DNA from: Pegoplata infirma
Taxonomy: Eukaryota; Arthropoda; Insecta; Diptera; Anthomyiidae
Reading direction: 5' to 3'
Assembly: GCA_963921195.1 (NCBI GenBank)
Contig: OY992540.1
Coordinates: 73,087,337-73,151,336, forward strand
Length of the DNA stretch: 64,000 bases
Shown here: piece by piece, positions 21,354-32,929 of the stretch
Layout of the letters: each line of letters begins with the position of its first letter
How positions within the stretch are numbered: position 1 is the first letter of the stretch
Made by a program: the position numbers and the translations under genes
Notes under the pieces: model-generated
The model's database searches: none
What the model was told of the DNA's origin: nothing
What the model saw: the letters and a program-made list of their open reading frames with translations, nothing else

Positions 21354-23505
21354 TTTTTATACCCTCCAACCATAGTATGGGGGTATACTCACTTTGTCAT
21401 TCCATTTGTAACCCATCGAAATATCGGTTGGGGACCCCATAAAGTATATGGGGCATTCCATGTCAAATCGGACACTTTGAAAATTTTTTTTTTTAGATTT
21501 TCCCAATTTGTTTACAGTTTTTAGTACCTTTCGAAAACTCTTTCGTGGTAAATTTTCAGATTTTTTTGATGACCCGTTCAAAAGATATCGAATTTTTAAA
21601 AACTGGTAGTTTGTTTCTTTACTCAAACTTCTTTTACTCATAACTTCTTCAATAATGGTCCAAATTTTTATTTTTTTTTTTCAAAATTTTTGTTTTTTAC
21701 GTACTTTTAAAAAAAAAAATCCCAAAAAATTCTTAAAAGCCCTCTAGTATGCGGTTTTTAAGTTTTAAAATTTAAATCTCATTTTTGAAAATGTTTGTAC
21801 TCTTCGATTTTTTTGAAATTTTTTTGTGTAAAACTTCTATCGATTCTACAAATTTTTTGCCCAGGAGGATCGTGGGATAACGATTATTACTATTTTTTAA
21901 AGTTTTTTGAAAAAATTTTAATGTAACTTTCCAATCTTAAAATCATTTCTACTGCTCGAATGGTGCGTCATAGAGGGGTCCTTCATAAGACCGACCCCCA
22001 TTAATTTTTTTGTCTTAACATTTCTTTGGAACAAACTAATACCCTATCTCCAATTTCTAAGGGGGCTCCCACACAAAACGACATTTTTTAAAATTTGCTC
22101 CAACCGCTCTAACTGCCCTAATAGAGCCCTTAGAGCAACAAAATGTATGACCGACCCACAATATTTTTTTAATCCAAACATTTTCTCTGAACACACCTAC
22201 CCTCTATCTTTAACTGTTAAGGCGGTCCCCATACAATTTTTTTTATTTTTTGTAAATTTGTTTTATTTAATCAGCTTCTACCGGTCCAATGGTGCGTCCG
22301 AGAGGGGTCATTCGTGAGACCGACCCCCATTTATTTTTACCCTACAACATTTTCTTAAAACATACCTACGCCCGTTCTCCACTCCCTAAGTAGGGATATT
22401 GTGGGTCGGTCATACATTTTGTTGCTCTAAGGGCACTATTAGGGTAGTTAGAGCGGTTGGAGCAAATTTTAAAAAATGTCGTTTTGTGTGGGAGCCCCCT
22501 AAGAAATTGGAGATAGGGTATTAGTTTGTTCCAAAGAAACGTTAAGACGAAAAAATTAATGGGGGTCGGTCTTCTAAAGGACCCCTCTATGACGCACCAT
22601 TCGAGCAGTAGAAATGATTTTAAGACTGGAAAATTACAATAACATTTTTTCAAAAAATTTTAAAAAATAGTAATAATCGTTATCCCACGATCCTCCTGAG
22701 CAAAAAATTTGTAGAATCGATAGATGTTTTACACAAAAAAATTTCAAAAAAATCGAAGAGTACAAACATTTTCAAAAATTAAATTTAAATTTTAAAACTT
22801 AAAAGAGCGCTTTTGAGAATTTTTTGGGATTTTTTTTAAAAAAGTACGTAAAAAAACAAAAATTTTGAAAAAAAAAAATTTAAATTTGGAGCATTATTGA
22901 AGAAGTTATGAGTAAAAGAATTTTGAGTAAAGGAACAAACTACCAATTTTTAAAAATTCGATATCTTTTGAACGGGTCATCAAAAAAATCTGAAAATTTA
23001 CCACGAAGGAGTTTTCGAAGGGTACTAAAAACTGTAAACAAATTGGGAAAATCTAAAAAAAAAAAAATTTCAAAGTGTCCGATTTGACATGGAATGCCCC
23101 ATATATATTATTGATCCATGATCGATTCTAAGACATTCTGTGAATGTCCGTCCGTCCGTCTGTAGATGGCACGATACAGTCCAAAGTAAAAGAGCTAACC
23201 TCCTGCAATTTGGCATGAATATGTCTTATGGTCCTAGTCAGGTTAAGTTCGTAAAATCGGCTCAGGTGGAAAAAAGTTCCCCCTTGAAGAACTGATACAA
23301 CCTCTTAAAAAATACAATTTTTTTACATGTTTTTTTGTATTTTTGTTAAATAAATGTAACATTTGTTATATTTATCGGGATGGGAAGGTGCTCTCAACAT
23401 CCCCCACTCACCCCCAAAAAAAACAAACGCCCCTGACAATTTTTTTTTTACATTTTGGAGGGTATAAAAGATCCGGCACAGCCGAATTTAACACTCTTAC
23501 TTGTT
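21354..23505 (-). mobile_element. Mini-me type A element split by FB-B
   Basis: Reverse copy: TATACCCTCCAACCATAGTA at 21358, GGGGACCCCATAAAGTATAT up to 21449, then after the foldback ATATATATTATTGATCCATG from 23101, GTCCGTCCGTCTGT, and the terminal GGCACAGCCGAATTTAACAC to 23505. The foldback sits inside the TA block. Confidence 0.75.
21450..23100. mobile_element. Foldback FB-B, copy 2
   Basis: Complete 1651-bp palindrome with GGGGCATTCCATGTCAAATC at both ends, flanked by ATAT inside the TA block of a mini-me. The centre near 22380 holds the uninterrupted CCACTCCCTAAGTAGGG site used to prove the target duplication of the 16724 element. Non-coding. Confidence 0.85.
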
Positions 23506-24245
23506 TTTTTTATTGAATTTTTTTTTTTTATAAATATTTTTTTTCATCAATTTTTTTTTCATCAAATTCTTTTTTTTCCATTAATTTTTTTCATAATTTT
23601 TTTTTTTGTTTTCATCAATTTTTTTTTTATCAATTTTTTTTTTTTTCATCAAATTTTTTTTTTCCATAATTTTTTTGTCATCAAATTTTTGTTTTCATTA
23701 AAGTTTTTTTTTCATCAAACTTTCTTTTTTTATCAATTTTTTTTTTTTTTTTTTGGTTTCAATTTTTTTTCATCAAATTTTTTTTTTTCATTAAATTTTT
23801 TTTTTTCATCAATTTTTTGTTCAAAAATTTTTTTTTTCATCTAATTTTTTTTTCATCAAAATTTTTTTTCATAAAATTTTTTTTATCATATTTTTTTTCA
23901 TCATTTTTTTCATCAAATTTTTTATCATATTTTTTATTATCATATTTTTTCTCAACAAAAAAAATTTTTTTTCATATTTTGTTTTCATAAATTTTTTTTT
24001 ACATCAAAAAATTTTTCTTTTCATCAAAAAAATTCATTAAAAACTTTTTTTCATTAAAATTTTTTTTACCAAAATTTTTGGGTTCATTAATTTTTTTTTA
24101 ACATAATTTTTTTTTCATGATAAAAAAATAATTTTTTTTTTACCAAAACGTCTTTTTCACCAAGTCTAAGCTTTTCGCATAAAAATGTTCCAATAAAAAA
24201 TTTCCAATTTTATCAAATGTACATAAACAAGTGAGAGTGAAAAAA

Positions 24246-25163
24246 TATCATTTAGTCGACGAGTTATAGCCAAAAAATTCGTTACATAACATTTTTTAAT
24301 ATAATACTCGTTTGTCTGTAACAAATTGCATTAAACAATTTTCCATTGCGTTGTCGCCCTCTGTATGTATTATTAATTTATATTTAGAGGAGGTTAATTC
24401 TAGCTTTTGTAACCCATTGTAATTTTAATTTTATATGATCTACCTTTATCCCACTATACACTTTTTGAAAGACATTGCAACAAATATAGTTTACACTGAA
24501 AAAAAAAAATTTACACTCGATTTTTTTCAAAAGTTACTAAAAGCTGCATTTTATTCAAAAAAATTTTCTTTTTTGTGTTTTCGTAATATTTTGGGCATTG
24601 TGGAAGGTATTCATGGATTCGGCCAAGTCAAATTTAACTTTTCTAGTTGTTTTAGTTCAATTTTCAGAAAATAGTTATTTATGTATTTGTTGGTTCTATT
24701 GTTTTCACTAGAACTTTTTATAAATATTTTGATTTTTATTAACTTTTCTCGTTGTCTAAACTATTATTGTTTAAAAAAATAACAAAAAACTTATTTGTTT
24801 TATGTTTTTCTGTCTGTTTGTTGCATACATCCTGATGTTGCATGACAAAAAGTTTAGAGAATATTTTAAATATTGTTCATGCTTAAACTTTTAAAACATA
24901 ATTTTTATTTAATTTTTTTAAATTTATTCTGGTTCAACAAAGCACAACAACACATCATGGTAGTTATGACAAACAACAAAAAAAAGCTAAATTTTAACGA
25001 AACCACTAAATTTGTTAAAATGAATTAAAGATTTTTAAATTCATAATTTTTGGAAAAAAAAAAAATATTAAATAATGTAATTTTATACCTTTCCCCACCG
25101 ATTGTCCTGAAACTTGCATATGGTAAAAAGAGGGAAGAGAGCATGAATTACCGTTTTTTTAAT
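24246..25163. other. AT-rich stretch with one mini-me remnant
   Basis: 24595-24655 resembles a type B terminal hairpin (GGATTCGGCCAAGTCAAATT, then TTCTAGTTGTTTT, minus strand). Otherwise no gene, RNA or repeat end recognised. Confidence 0.4.
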
Positions 25164-25165
25164 TA

Positions 25166-25944
25166 CACTCATAATAATAACTCTGTAAAATACTCTGTAA
25201 AATGACTGTAATCTCAATTCAACAGATATTTGACAGAGTTTTCTGTCAAAATACAGATTTAAAGAAAAAACTTTGTATTTTGTTGTGACAAAAAACAATG
25301 TTTCCTCTGTTTTATTACTTTTTACTTTGTAGTCTTAATTTTACAGATAATTAACAGAGTTTTCTGCTAAAATACAGATCTAAGCAAAATACTTCGTATT
25401 TTTTTATAACCAAAAAAGTTTTCTGTTTTGAGTAGTTTTTGTTTTTATTAATAAACATCAAAATTTTATCTGTATTTTTTTTTTGAGAAAAAGTTGAAAA
25501 AGTAGCAAAAAAAGTTATCAAAATTTGTTTTTCAGAAATCTTATAATTTTACAAAATAATATGCATTTAACTAAACTCTGTTAATTTACAGAGTTTTTTC
25601 TGTAATTTTTTTTTTTTTGCATCAAATATATGTAAATTTCATAGTTTTCCTTGCTAAGTGGTGGTTATTTAACCAATATTTTACTAGAAACTCTGTAAAT
25701 TAACAGTTTTTTTGTCCAAATCATTTTACAGAGTTTTATGGTAAAATTACAGAGTTTTCTCTGTAAAAAAGCTTTCATATTTAACCAATATTTTACTATA
25801 AACTCTGTAAATTAACATTTTTTTTTCTGTCAAAATCATTTTACAGAGTTTTTTAGTAAAATTACCAAGAAATGTTGTTAGCTGGAAAAGTATGGTGTAC
25901 TCTGAGAGTTTTTCTGTAATTAAACAGAGTTATTATTTTGAGTG
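25166..25944. mobile_element. TIR element, CACTCATAATAATAACTCTG ends
   Basis: 779 bp between TA dinucleotides (25164-25165, 25945-25946). Left end CACTCATAATAATAACTCTG, right end CAGAGTTATTATTTTGAGTG. The body is built of short ACAGAGTTTT / AACTCTGTAAA palindromic motifs spaced tens of bases apart. Related copies are at 27771 and 59925. Non-coding. Confidence 0.75.
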
Positions 25945-25946
25945 TA

Positions 25947-27336
25947 CCAGATTGTGGTAAAAAATACCGTTATTATATTTTACAAATATATTTTTAGGTT
26001 TAAAAGTGGATTTGTTATATATTGGTCGTTTTCCAAACGTCTTTAAAAAAAAATTAAGAACTACAGTGGGTCACAAAAAAAAAACTAGATGTTTGTTTTT
26101 AAACCCCTATTTATATTTTGAGTTTTAAATTTTTTGTTTGTTCCACAGTTTAATTTTTAGGATTTTGAATTGAATAGTTTTTAAACTCCTCTTTAACATC
26201 AAATATTTTACAAAATTCATCTTAATTAATGTAATGCTTACCTCTCTGGAAATTTATTATATTTTATTTTGTTGCATTTCGTTGAAAACCTTTAAAGATT
26301 TGCTAGCATAATCTTTTTGCGTTGTTTCATTTATATAGACAAAAACTTTTGTTAACATTTGAGTTGGTTAACTAAAACAATTTTCTGTGAGACCACACTC
26401 AGAGAAAAGACATTCATGAATTTTACTAAAATCTAGTAATTTTAACAAAAAAATAATTTTCTTGATTTTGAGGGAAAATGTTAGTTCATGTGCTTATAAA
26501 TAGTTAATTGTTTTCTTAAAAAGAAGATCTTTAATAAAAATCGCCAAATCTAAGAAACACATCTTTATTTTTAAGAAATATATTTTAAAAACTTGTTCAC
26601 ACAAAATGTAGTTCAAATTAAGTTAAAATTTACTAGTGACATGTATAAAATCCCCACGGAGATAATCTCCATTTCCTTTATAGATATTATGTTAAAATTC
26701 ATTTCGGTCATAATCCCAAATAATAACATAACTAAACATCGAAAATGCGACTGGAACGTGACCTTATATACTTGATTACAATAGTTCTGCTGGTCAAAAA
26801 TCCGGTCTCCAAACTTTTCTATCACATCAGGATTTTGAGAAAATTGAAGTCAAAGTTCAAAAAAATCGGCGAATTGTGCTTTTTTTTGGAAACTAATAAC
26901 GGATGAACCCAATGTGCTGACAACTTAAAATACGTTAACAGTAAAGCTTAGACATTACTCTTTAAAATCCAGAACTCATTTTGTCAGTCGCCTCACCTCT
27001 TTGGCCACCAATTGTTTTTCAATGATGTCTTATTGAAAAAAAAACACGTTTTTATGAGGAAAACACTTATTAAATGACAATTGGAGCTCCAACGGTTAAA
27101 GCGACTGATCTTAAAAATCAATATTTAAGCTTTACCTTTGACTTATTTTAAGTCTTCAGCACATCTTGTTCATCCGCTATGAGTTGTCAAATTTGTCCGA
27201 AAACGCGATTTTGTTGTATTTAAATTTCTCTAAAACCTGATGTAATGCAAAAGTATGGAGACCGGATTTGTGACCAGGACAATAATTGTAATCATGTTTA
27301 TAAGGTGGCGTTTCATTCGTATAAAGTATTTTTTAT
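25947..27336. other. AT-rich stretch with small repeat relics
   Basis: No gene recognised. A CACTCAGAGAAAAGA end-like sequence at 26395 and an ATCCCCACGGAGATAATCTC relic near 26651 recall the TIR elements at 16724 and 50961. Short open frames on both strands overlap each other and are not supported. Confidence 0.4.
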
Positions 27337-27408
27337 ATCCTACACCACTCTGTGGTACAGGGTATAATAAGTTTGTGCTGATGTGCTATCCGAAATATTA
27401 GTCCTAAA

Positions 27409-28646
27409 CACAAAAAAAAACTTTGTCAAATTACTAGGAAAATTCTCGTAAGTAATTCCATTTTACCAATATTTGACAATTTTCCTTGTTTTTTAACAAA
27501 TCGAAATTTTTTTTAATTTTACAATTTTTTTGTAATTTTACAAATTTTCAAGATAATTTTACAAAAAAAAATCTAGTAAAAATTATTGGTGAAAAGCTTG
27601 TAAAATTACTAGAAATTTTCGTAAAATATGAGGTAGCAAAAAATCTAGTAAAATTACGAAACCTCTTTGTAAATTTTATCGTGTCAAAAAAATTGTAAAT
27701 TTACAATTTTATTGGTAAAAACCTTGTATAATTACAAAATTATTGGTAAAAATCTTGTAAAATTACTACACTCAAAATAATAACTCTGTCAAATACTCTG
27801 TAAAATGACTGTAATCTCAATTCAACAGAGATTTCTGTCAAAATACAGATTTAAAGAAATAACTTTGTATTTTGTTGTGACAAAAAACAAAGTTTCCTCT
27901 GTTATATTACTTTCTACTTTGTAATCTTAATTTTACAGATAATTTACAGAGTTTTCTGCTAAAAGACAGATTTAAGCAAAATACTTCGTTTTTTTATAAC
28001 CAAAAAAGTTTTCTGTTTTGAGTAGTTTTTGTTTTTGTTATCAAACATCAAAATTTTATATGGATATTTTTTTTTTTTTTAGAAAAATGTTAAAAAAGTA
28101 TCACAAAAATTTTTAATTTTTTTTTTCAGAAATCTTATAAAAATTTTACAAAATAACATGCATAAGTATAACTAAACTCTGTAAATTTACAGAGTTTTTT
28201 CTGTAAAGCATCAAATGCATTTTACAAATATATGTAAATTTACATAGTTTACTTTGTTAAATGGTGTTTTATTTAACCAATATTTTACTAGAAACTCTGT
28301 GAATTAACAGCTTTTTTTTTTTTGTCCAAATCACTTTACAGAGTTTTATAGTAAAATTACAGAGTTTTCTCTGTCAAAAAGCTTTCATATTTAACCAACA
28401 TTTTACTATAAACTCTGTAAATTAACAGTTTTTTTTTGTCTAAATCATTTTACAGAGTATTTTAGTAAAATTACCAAGAAATGTTTTTAGCTGGAAAAGT
28501 ATAGTGTACTCTGTCAAATTAGCAGAGTTTTTCTGTAATTTAACAGAGTTATTATTTTGTTTGTAGGAATTTTTGTCAAATAGGAGGTAGCAAACAAAAA
28601 AAATTTACAAGTTTTTCTTGTAATTTTACAAGGTTTTTTTTGAGTA
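27409..28646. mobile_element. TIR element (TTGTAAAATTACTAG type) with nested copy
   Basis: The outer element has ACACAAAAAAAAACTTTGTC at its left end and AAGGTTTTTTTTGAGTA at its right, with many TTGTAAAATTAC motifs. It is flanked by TA by comparison with the empty site. Within it, 27771-28564 is a CACTCAAAATAATAACTCTG element, again between TA dinucleotides. Non-coding. Confidence 0.65.
27771..28564. mobile_element. TIR element, CACTCAAAATAATAACTC ends
   Basis: Sister of the 25166-25944 element, with most internal AACTCTG / CAGAGTTTT blocks shared in the same order. The right end is mutated to TTATTATTTTGTTTG. It is the innermost layer of a three-level nest. Confidence 0.7.
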
Positions 28647-29229
28647 TAGACCCACCTTCAAGTATACCGATCGACTCAGAATCAATTTCTGAGATGATTT
28701 AGCAATGTCCGTCCGTCTGTCCATCTAAACGTTGGGAGCACGATACAGGTCGCAATTTTCAATCAATTTACCTGAAATTTGAAAATTAAGCCTCTCTTGG
28801 CCCAAGTACGAGGCCTATTGAAATTGAAAAAAAATTGTCCATTTTTAAGACCTGGCCCCCTTACAAAGGTCCTCTTTATTTTTAACTCAAATGACTCTAA
28901 TAACCGTATTGATTTATAAATATTATTATATCAATATAAAAAAATATTCAATTTATAATATTTTAATTTGGTGATTGGTAAAACATTTTTCTTCATTGGA
29001 GAAGTTTCAAAAACAAGTTTTGTGAATCCGCGTTTTTTATGATTGAAATTCGTTCTCAATTCATTCTATGTACACTCAAAATAAATTCTCTGTCCAATCA
29101 GCAGAAAAATCTGTTGAAAATACACCCATTTTGAGCCATATGAGAAATCTGCTGATTTTAGCAGACACGGTTTGCTAAATATCTGTCATAAGAGGTGAAT
29201 AAATATAACAAGAAAAAAAAAAAAAACAT

Positions 29230-29303
29230 ACGCCGCCAGCCAGCATCGAACTCGCCACCTTCCGATTTGAAAGTACACTTCTTAACCACTACGCTACGGA
29301 AGC
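29230..29303 (-). ncRNA. tRNA-like segment 3 with T-run terminator
   Basis: Minus strand: TAGCGTAGTGGTTAAGAAGT is a strong A box, and GGCGAGTTCGATGCTGGC contains a good B box with a T-stem of 4 of 5 pairs. A long T-run follows in transcript sense. The acceptor stem does not pair and the anticodon arm loop is irregular, so it is tRNA-derived rather than a clear tRNA gene. Confidence 0.5.
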
Positions 29304-29355
29304 TTACACTTTTATCTGGCGTTTTAGTTATTAAACATGTGTGTTGTTCGACAGC

Positions 29356-29521
29356 AGAGAAATCTGATTTTAGCAGAAATATCTGCTGATTTTAGCAGAA
29401 AAATCTGCTGATTTTAGCAGAACAATCTGCTGATTTGAGCAGAATAATCTGCTGATTTCAGCAGAACAATCTGCTGATTTCAGCGGAGCAATCTGCTGAT
29501 TTCAGCAGAACAATCTGTTCT
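29356..29521. repeat. 22-bp palindromic tandem array
   Basis: Seven to eight units of about AATCTGCTGATTTCAGCAGA plus two bases. Each unit is itself near-palindromic, so either strand could form a series of small hairpins. Confidence 0.8.
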
Positions 29522-29738
29522 GCTTTTTTTTTATATAAAAAAAATTCTTGAAAAAATAATGAAATTCAGCAAACAAAATCAGTATAAACATAGTAAAATG
29601 TCTTTTATTTTCTTAAACTGAATGACAGAGATTTTAGTAAAAATATCCTTCTCAGCAGAACAATCTGCAAAAAAGATTGCTAATTCAAATTGAAAGTCGT
29701 TTTACAGATTTTTTGACAGAGTTTTTCTTTTGAGTGTA

Positions 29739-30484
29739 GTAATTCTAAATACAGAATAATTCATGTCCTTGGTACAACTGCTGCTGGTATCAGCATAATG
29801 TCTATTTCAATTTTTATTTTATTTTAATTCTACCACAATATTTTCAGTATTCTTTCTTCTTCTTCCATTTACCTCAACTGCTAATGACAGCCAAAGGAGT
29901 TTGTATTCCTTTTTGCTATTATAAGAGTATTTCTACTTAATACTCCCTAGCTAGCCAAAAAAAAAAAATGTTTTTGAATATACATATAACTTTGTTCTTC
30001 AAAATAAAAAATTGTTTTGTTTTTTTCCATTTGCGTTTTTCTGATTATAAGGCGTAAAACGATTTACAACTCCCTTGTCGACAATGGGGATTTAAGATTT
30101 CATTACTGTATTACTCCTGTTATTTTTTTTTGTTTCGTTCTCCTTCGTTTGTTGTACGTATTTCTATAATTGTTTCATTTTTCAAATTTCCGGAAATCTT
30201 ATTTAAGTATTATTATGTAGAAATGTTTTGAAAATTTAATCCATTTTCACCGTTACTACTCCTTTTACTTTATTCTCTCATATTTTTGTTTTTTAGAAAT
30301 TTAAACTAAGTATTACTGTGTTCAAATACTCTTTCCCTATTAACTACCTTGCTCGTTTGAACATCCTACAGATTTTTTAGTCTTTTGAATGGATTTTCTT
30401 AGAATTTTTATACCCTACACTGCGGTAAAAATAATTTAAGTTAATCGTTATATAGGTAAATTATGGAAACATGGACTTGTGATA
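29739..30484. other. AT-rich stretch, no gene seen
   Basis: Only a TATACCCTACACTGCGG fragment at 30409, resembling a type C mini-me border, is recognised. Confidence 0.4.
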
Positions 30485-30977
30485 CACAGAAAAAATTTAA
30501 ACAAATTTCAATCAACAAAAACGCGTATTCAATAAATTTTTTGATTGAAATTCCTCCAATTAAAAAAATTGTTATACCAATCATCAAATTGTAGGTGATT
30601 GATTGAAAATTTTTTCAATCAAACTTTTTTTCGATTTTGATCAAAAGATTGATCAATTTTTTATTTATAGTCAATCAAAATAATGATTGATTTAACAAAT
30701 GAATTGTAAGCTTATGACAAAATTATCAAAAAATTCATATTTTTTGATTTCCTATATGTTGCCAGCAATAAAAAAAGTACAACCCGGTTATTTTGTATAT
30801 TTTTGAATTAATCTATTCAAATAAATTAAAGCGAAAAAAAATCTGTTATGTTGAAAATTTGTAATTCGACAGTTAAAGAAATTAACAAAAATTTTAATCA
30901 AAACATCGATTGACTTATTTGAATTTTGTTGATCAATAGATTTAATTCAAAATTGTTAGCCAATAATTTTTTGTGTG
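30485..30977. mobile_element. TIR element, CACAGAAAAAATT ends
   Basis: 493 bp between TA dinucleotides (30483-30484, 30978-30979), ends CACAGAAAAAATT and AATTTTTTGTGTG. Its body is rich in CAATCAA / TTGATTG inverted motifs. Non-coding. Confidence 0.6.
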
Positions 30978-30979
30978 TA

Positions 30980-31723
30980 ACTGTAAAATTAATTAGTGTT
31001 CCATTAGGGCCATCACTGCCGCAAAAAAAACTTTTCCTTAAAGTTCTTCTAAGTACTTTTGGTTTTCCTTTTTAAAATTTCTGTAATGAAAAGTCATTGT
31101 TATTAATGTTGTTGACTTTCTGGGTTGTTGTTTTGTTTGTTTTTACCTCCTTAAGCGTAACATATTTTAATTTTCATGTAATTATCATAAAATGCTGGTG
31201 GAATTATTTATTTAACATCATAAAACTTTTTTTTTTTTGGCCAAGAAATGGTTGTCCTTCGCTTTTCCTTCCTTTTGTCTGTGTGTGTTTTTTTTCATTC
31301 GTTGTTTGATAATGATTATTGATTTTATTATTGTTGTTCAAATAGAACTTTTAAGACTTTTGAATAAATTATCAAGGTTTATTTTAATTGTTTTAAAATA
31401 ATGATACTTTCCAAACCAACGAACGACAAGAATGAAATATGATAATATTGTTTACATAGTTGCTTTAAAACTTTATTGAAAAATTAAATTAAATTTTTTT
31501 TGGAAAAACAATAAGTTAGGGAAAGTCAAGCATTTTAGTGAAATAGCGTACAGACTAGGGAAAATATTATGTTACTTAACATTTTACTTTTTTAACCAAT
31601 TTACGCATGTCTTACAAACTCAAAAAATATTTGGGAAACATTTTAAATACACGGTTTAAATTTTGGTTTTTGAGAAAAAATACCCCTTCAAATGAGCGAT
31701 ACAGGATTTATATGTTCTATACA
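30980..31723. other. T-rich stretch, no gene seen
   Basis: No repeat end or coding signal recognised. The open frame at 31097-31309 is Phe/Val-rich low complexity without family resemblance. Confidence 0.4.
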
Positions 31724-32848
31724 CAAAAAAATACGGTACGAATCTTAATTGAACAGGCAGCAGAATTTAATGCAACTATGTACTTGACCTTTGTTGATTA
31801 CGAAAAAGCCTTTGATGCTCTGAAAAGAGAATTTATTTGAACGGCGCTAGATGCAAGGGGTATTCCTCAAAAGTTAATAAACATTCTTAGGCATAGCTAC
31901 GAAGGTTCTACGTGTAGGGTTTTACATGATGGCACGTTAAGCGATAGCTTTGAAACAAAGAGTGGTGTACGACAAGGGTGCGCTCTCTCACCGCTTTTAT
32001 TTATAACTGTGATGGATGTAATATTTGACGCTGTTGATACATTATCAGTGGGACTGAATTGGGGTATGTGCAACAAATTAGCGCATCTAGAGTATGCCGA
32101 CGATGTAGTCCTTCTGTCCAACAAAAATTCAGAAATGCAATCCCTTTTAACATCCCTTACGGAGGAATCAAATAAAGTAGGACTTAAAGCCAATATTAAC
32201 AAAACCAAAACTATGAGAATTAATGCGGTAAACACATCCCAGTTCGCAGTCAATCAGCAGGAGATCAGTGAAGTAACCAGTTTTGAGTATCTCGGCAGCA
32301 TTATAAGCACTAATGGGGGAACAATACTTGACGTAGAAAGCCGACTTAAGAAAGCTAAAGGCAGGTTCGCAATGCTGTTTAAAGTATGGAGGTCAAACAC
32401 AATTAACACAGCAACGAAGATAAGAATATTTGACGCCTGCGTAAAATCCATCCTGTTATATGGATGTGAAACATGGTTTCTCACAAAAGATTTATCTCAG
32501 AAATTACAGACATTCATCAATAGATGTCTTCGCAATATTTTAAGAATATGGTGGCCTCAAATAATAACTAACGAAAATCTGCTACTAAGAACTAATCAAA
32601 TAAAGATTGAAACCGAAATAAAGAAACGTAAATATGGATGGTTGGGACACACGCTAAGGAAAGAAAGATCCGAGGTCCCACATGCAGCACTTGAGTGGAA
32701 CCCACAGGGGTATCGAAGCGTCGGCCGACCGAAAACATCTTGGAGAAATACAGTGGCCAAGGAAACAAGTAAATCCTACAACCAGTTGCGATACATAGCT
32801 AGGGAGAGGGAAGACTGGAAGATATATGTAAAAAACATTTGTAAATAG
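31724..32848 (+). pseudogene. 5'-truncated non-LTR reverse transcriptase
   Basis: C-terminal half of a non-LTR retrotransposon polyprotein. In order: IEQ and FVDYEKAFD (31791-31817), GVRQGCALSP, the YADD catalytic box at 32093-32104, SFEYLGS, SRLKKAKGRF, a LLYGCETW block and GWLGHTLRKE near the C-terminus. Only one defect interrupts the visible frame: TGA at 31838-31840, where relatives usually have Trp after REF. The endonuclease and N-terminal palm are missing. An (AAT)n tail at about 32900-32919 fits an RTE-like 3' end, but clade assignment is tentative. Confidence 0.85.
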
Positions 32849-32898
32849 ACTAAGTTCTAATTAAAATTTGTTAATGAATTGTAATTAATGAACATGTC

Positions 32899-32920
32899 TT
32901 AATAATAATAATAATAATAC
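32899..32920 (+). repeat. (AAT)n 3' tail of the non-LTR element
   Basis: Six tandem AAT units about 50 bp after the reverse-transcriptase stop, in the place of the short 3' repeat found on RTE-type elements. Confidence 0.55.
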
Positions 32921-32929
32921 ACAAAAAAA

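Larger units (their letters stand above)
20585..24425. repeat. Inverted-repeat frame around a second SAT-FB arm
   Basis: GGCTATAACCCGTCGACTAA (20762) and its inverse (about 24253-24272), plus RCAAAAGCTAG near both edges, form an outer inverted pair. Inside lies one SAT-FB-type arm: AACATGATAATGTTTTTAGG at 20945, ACTAGCTGGTGAA at 21143, satellite to 21353, a mini-me A insertion, more satellite to 24150 and the terminal ACATAAACAAGTGAGAGTG. No gene. Confidence 0.45.
27337..28925 (-). mobile_element. Mini-me type C element split by nested TIR elements
   Basis: TATCCTACACCACTCTGTGG at 27338 leads to ATATTAGTCCTA (to about 27408), and the matching continuation GACCCACCTTCAAGTATACC resumes at 28649. 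The sister copy at 9984 reads GGTCCTAGACCCACTTTTAA without a gap, so 27409-28646 is an insertion at TA. Confidence 0.7.
29073..29736. mobile_element. TIR element with tRNA-like segment and 22-bp array
   Basis: Ends CACTCAAAATAAATTCTC and CAGAGTTTTTCTTTTGAGTG between TA dinucleotides (29071-29072, 29737-29738); 664 bp. It holds a minus-strand tRNA-like segment (29230-29303) and a tandem array of AATCTGCTGATTTCAGCAGA units (29356-29521). The same end type as the 16724 element suggests a shared mobilising transposase. No coding. Confidence 0.7.

Noticed and set aside
22366..22653. 95-codon frame shared with 53788-54099
   Set aside because: Both are the same FB-B foldback arm; identical frames in repeats without start or family support.
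23455..23844. 129-codon plus-strand open frame
   Set aside because: Runs from a mini-me end into CATCAATTTTTTT satellite; low complexity only.
31607..31723. Upstream part of the RT frame as additional RT sequence
   Set aside because: The frame stays open but lacks any RT motif, so the element is taken to start near 31724.
32254..32484. Minus-strand frames opposite the reverse transcriptase
   Set aside because: Antisense shadows of the conserved RT frame.
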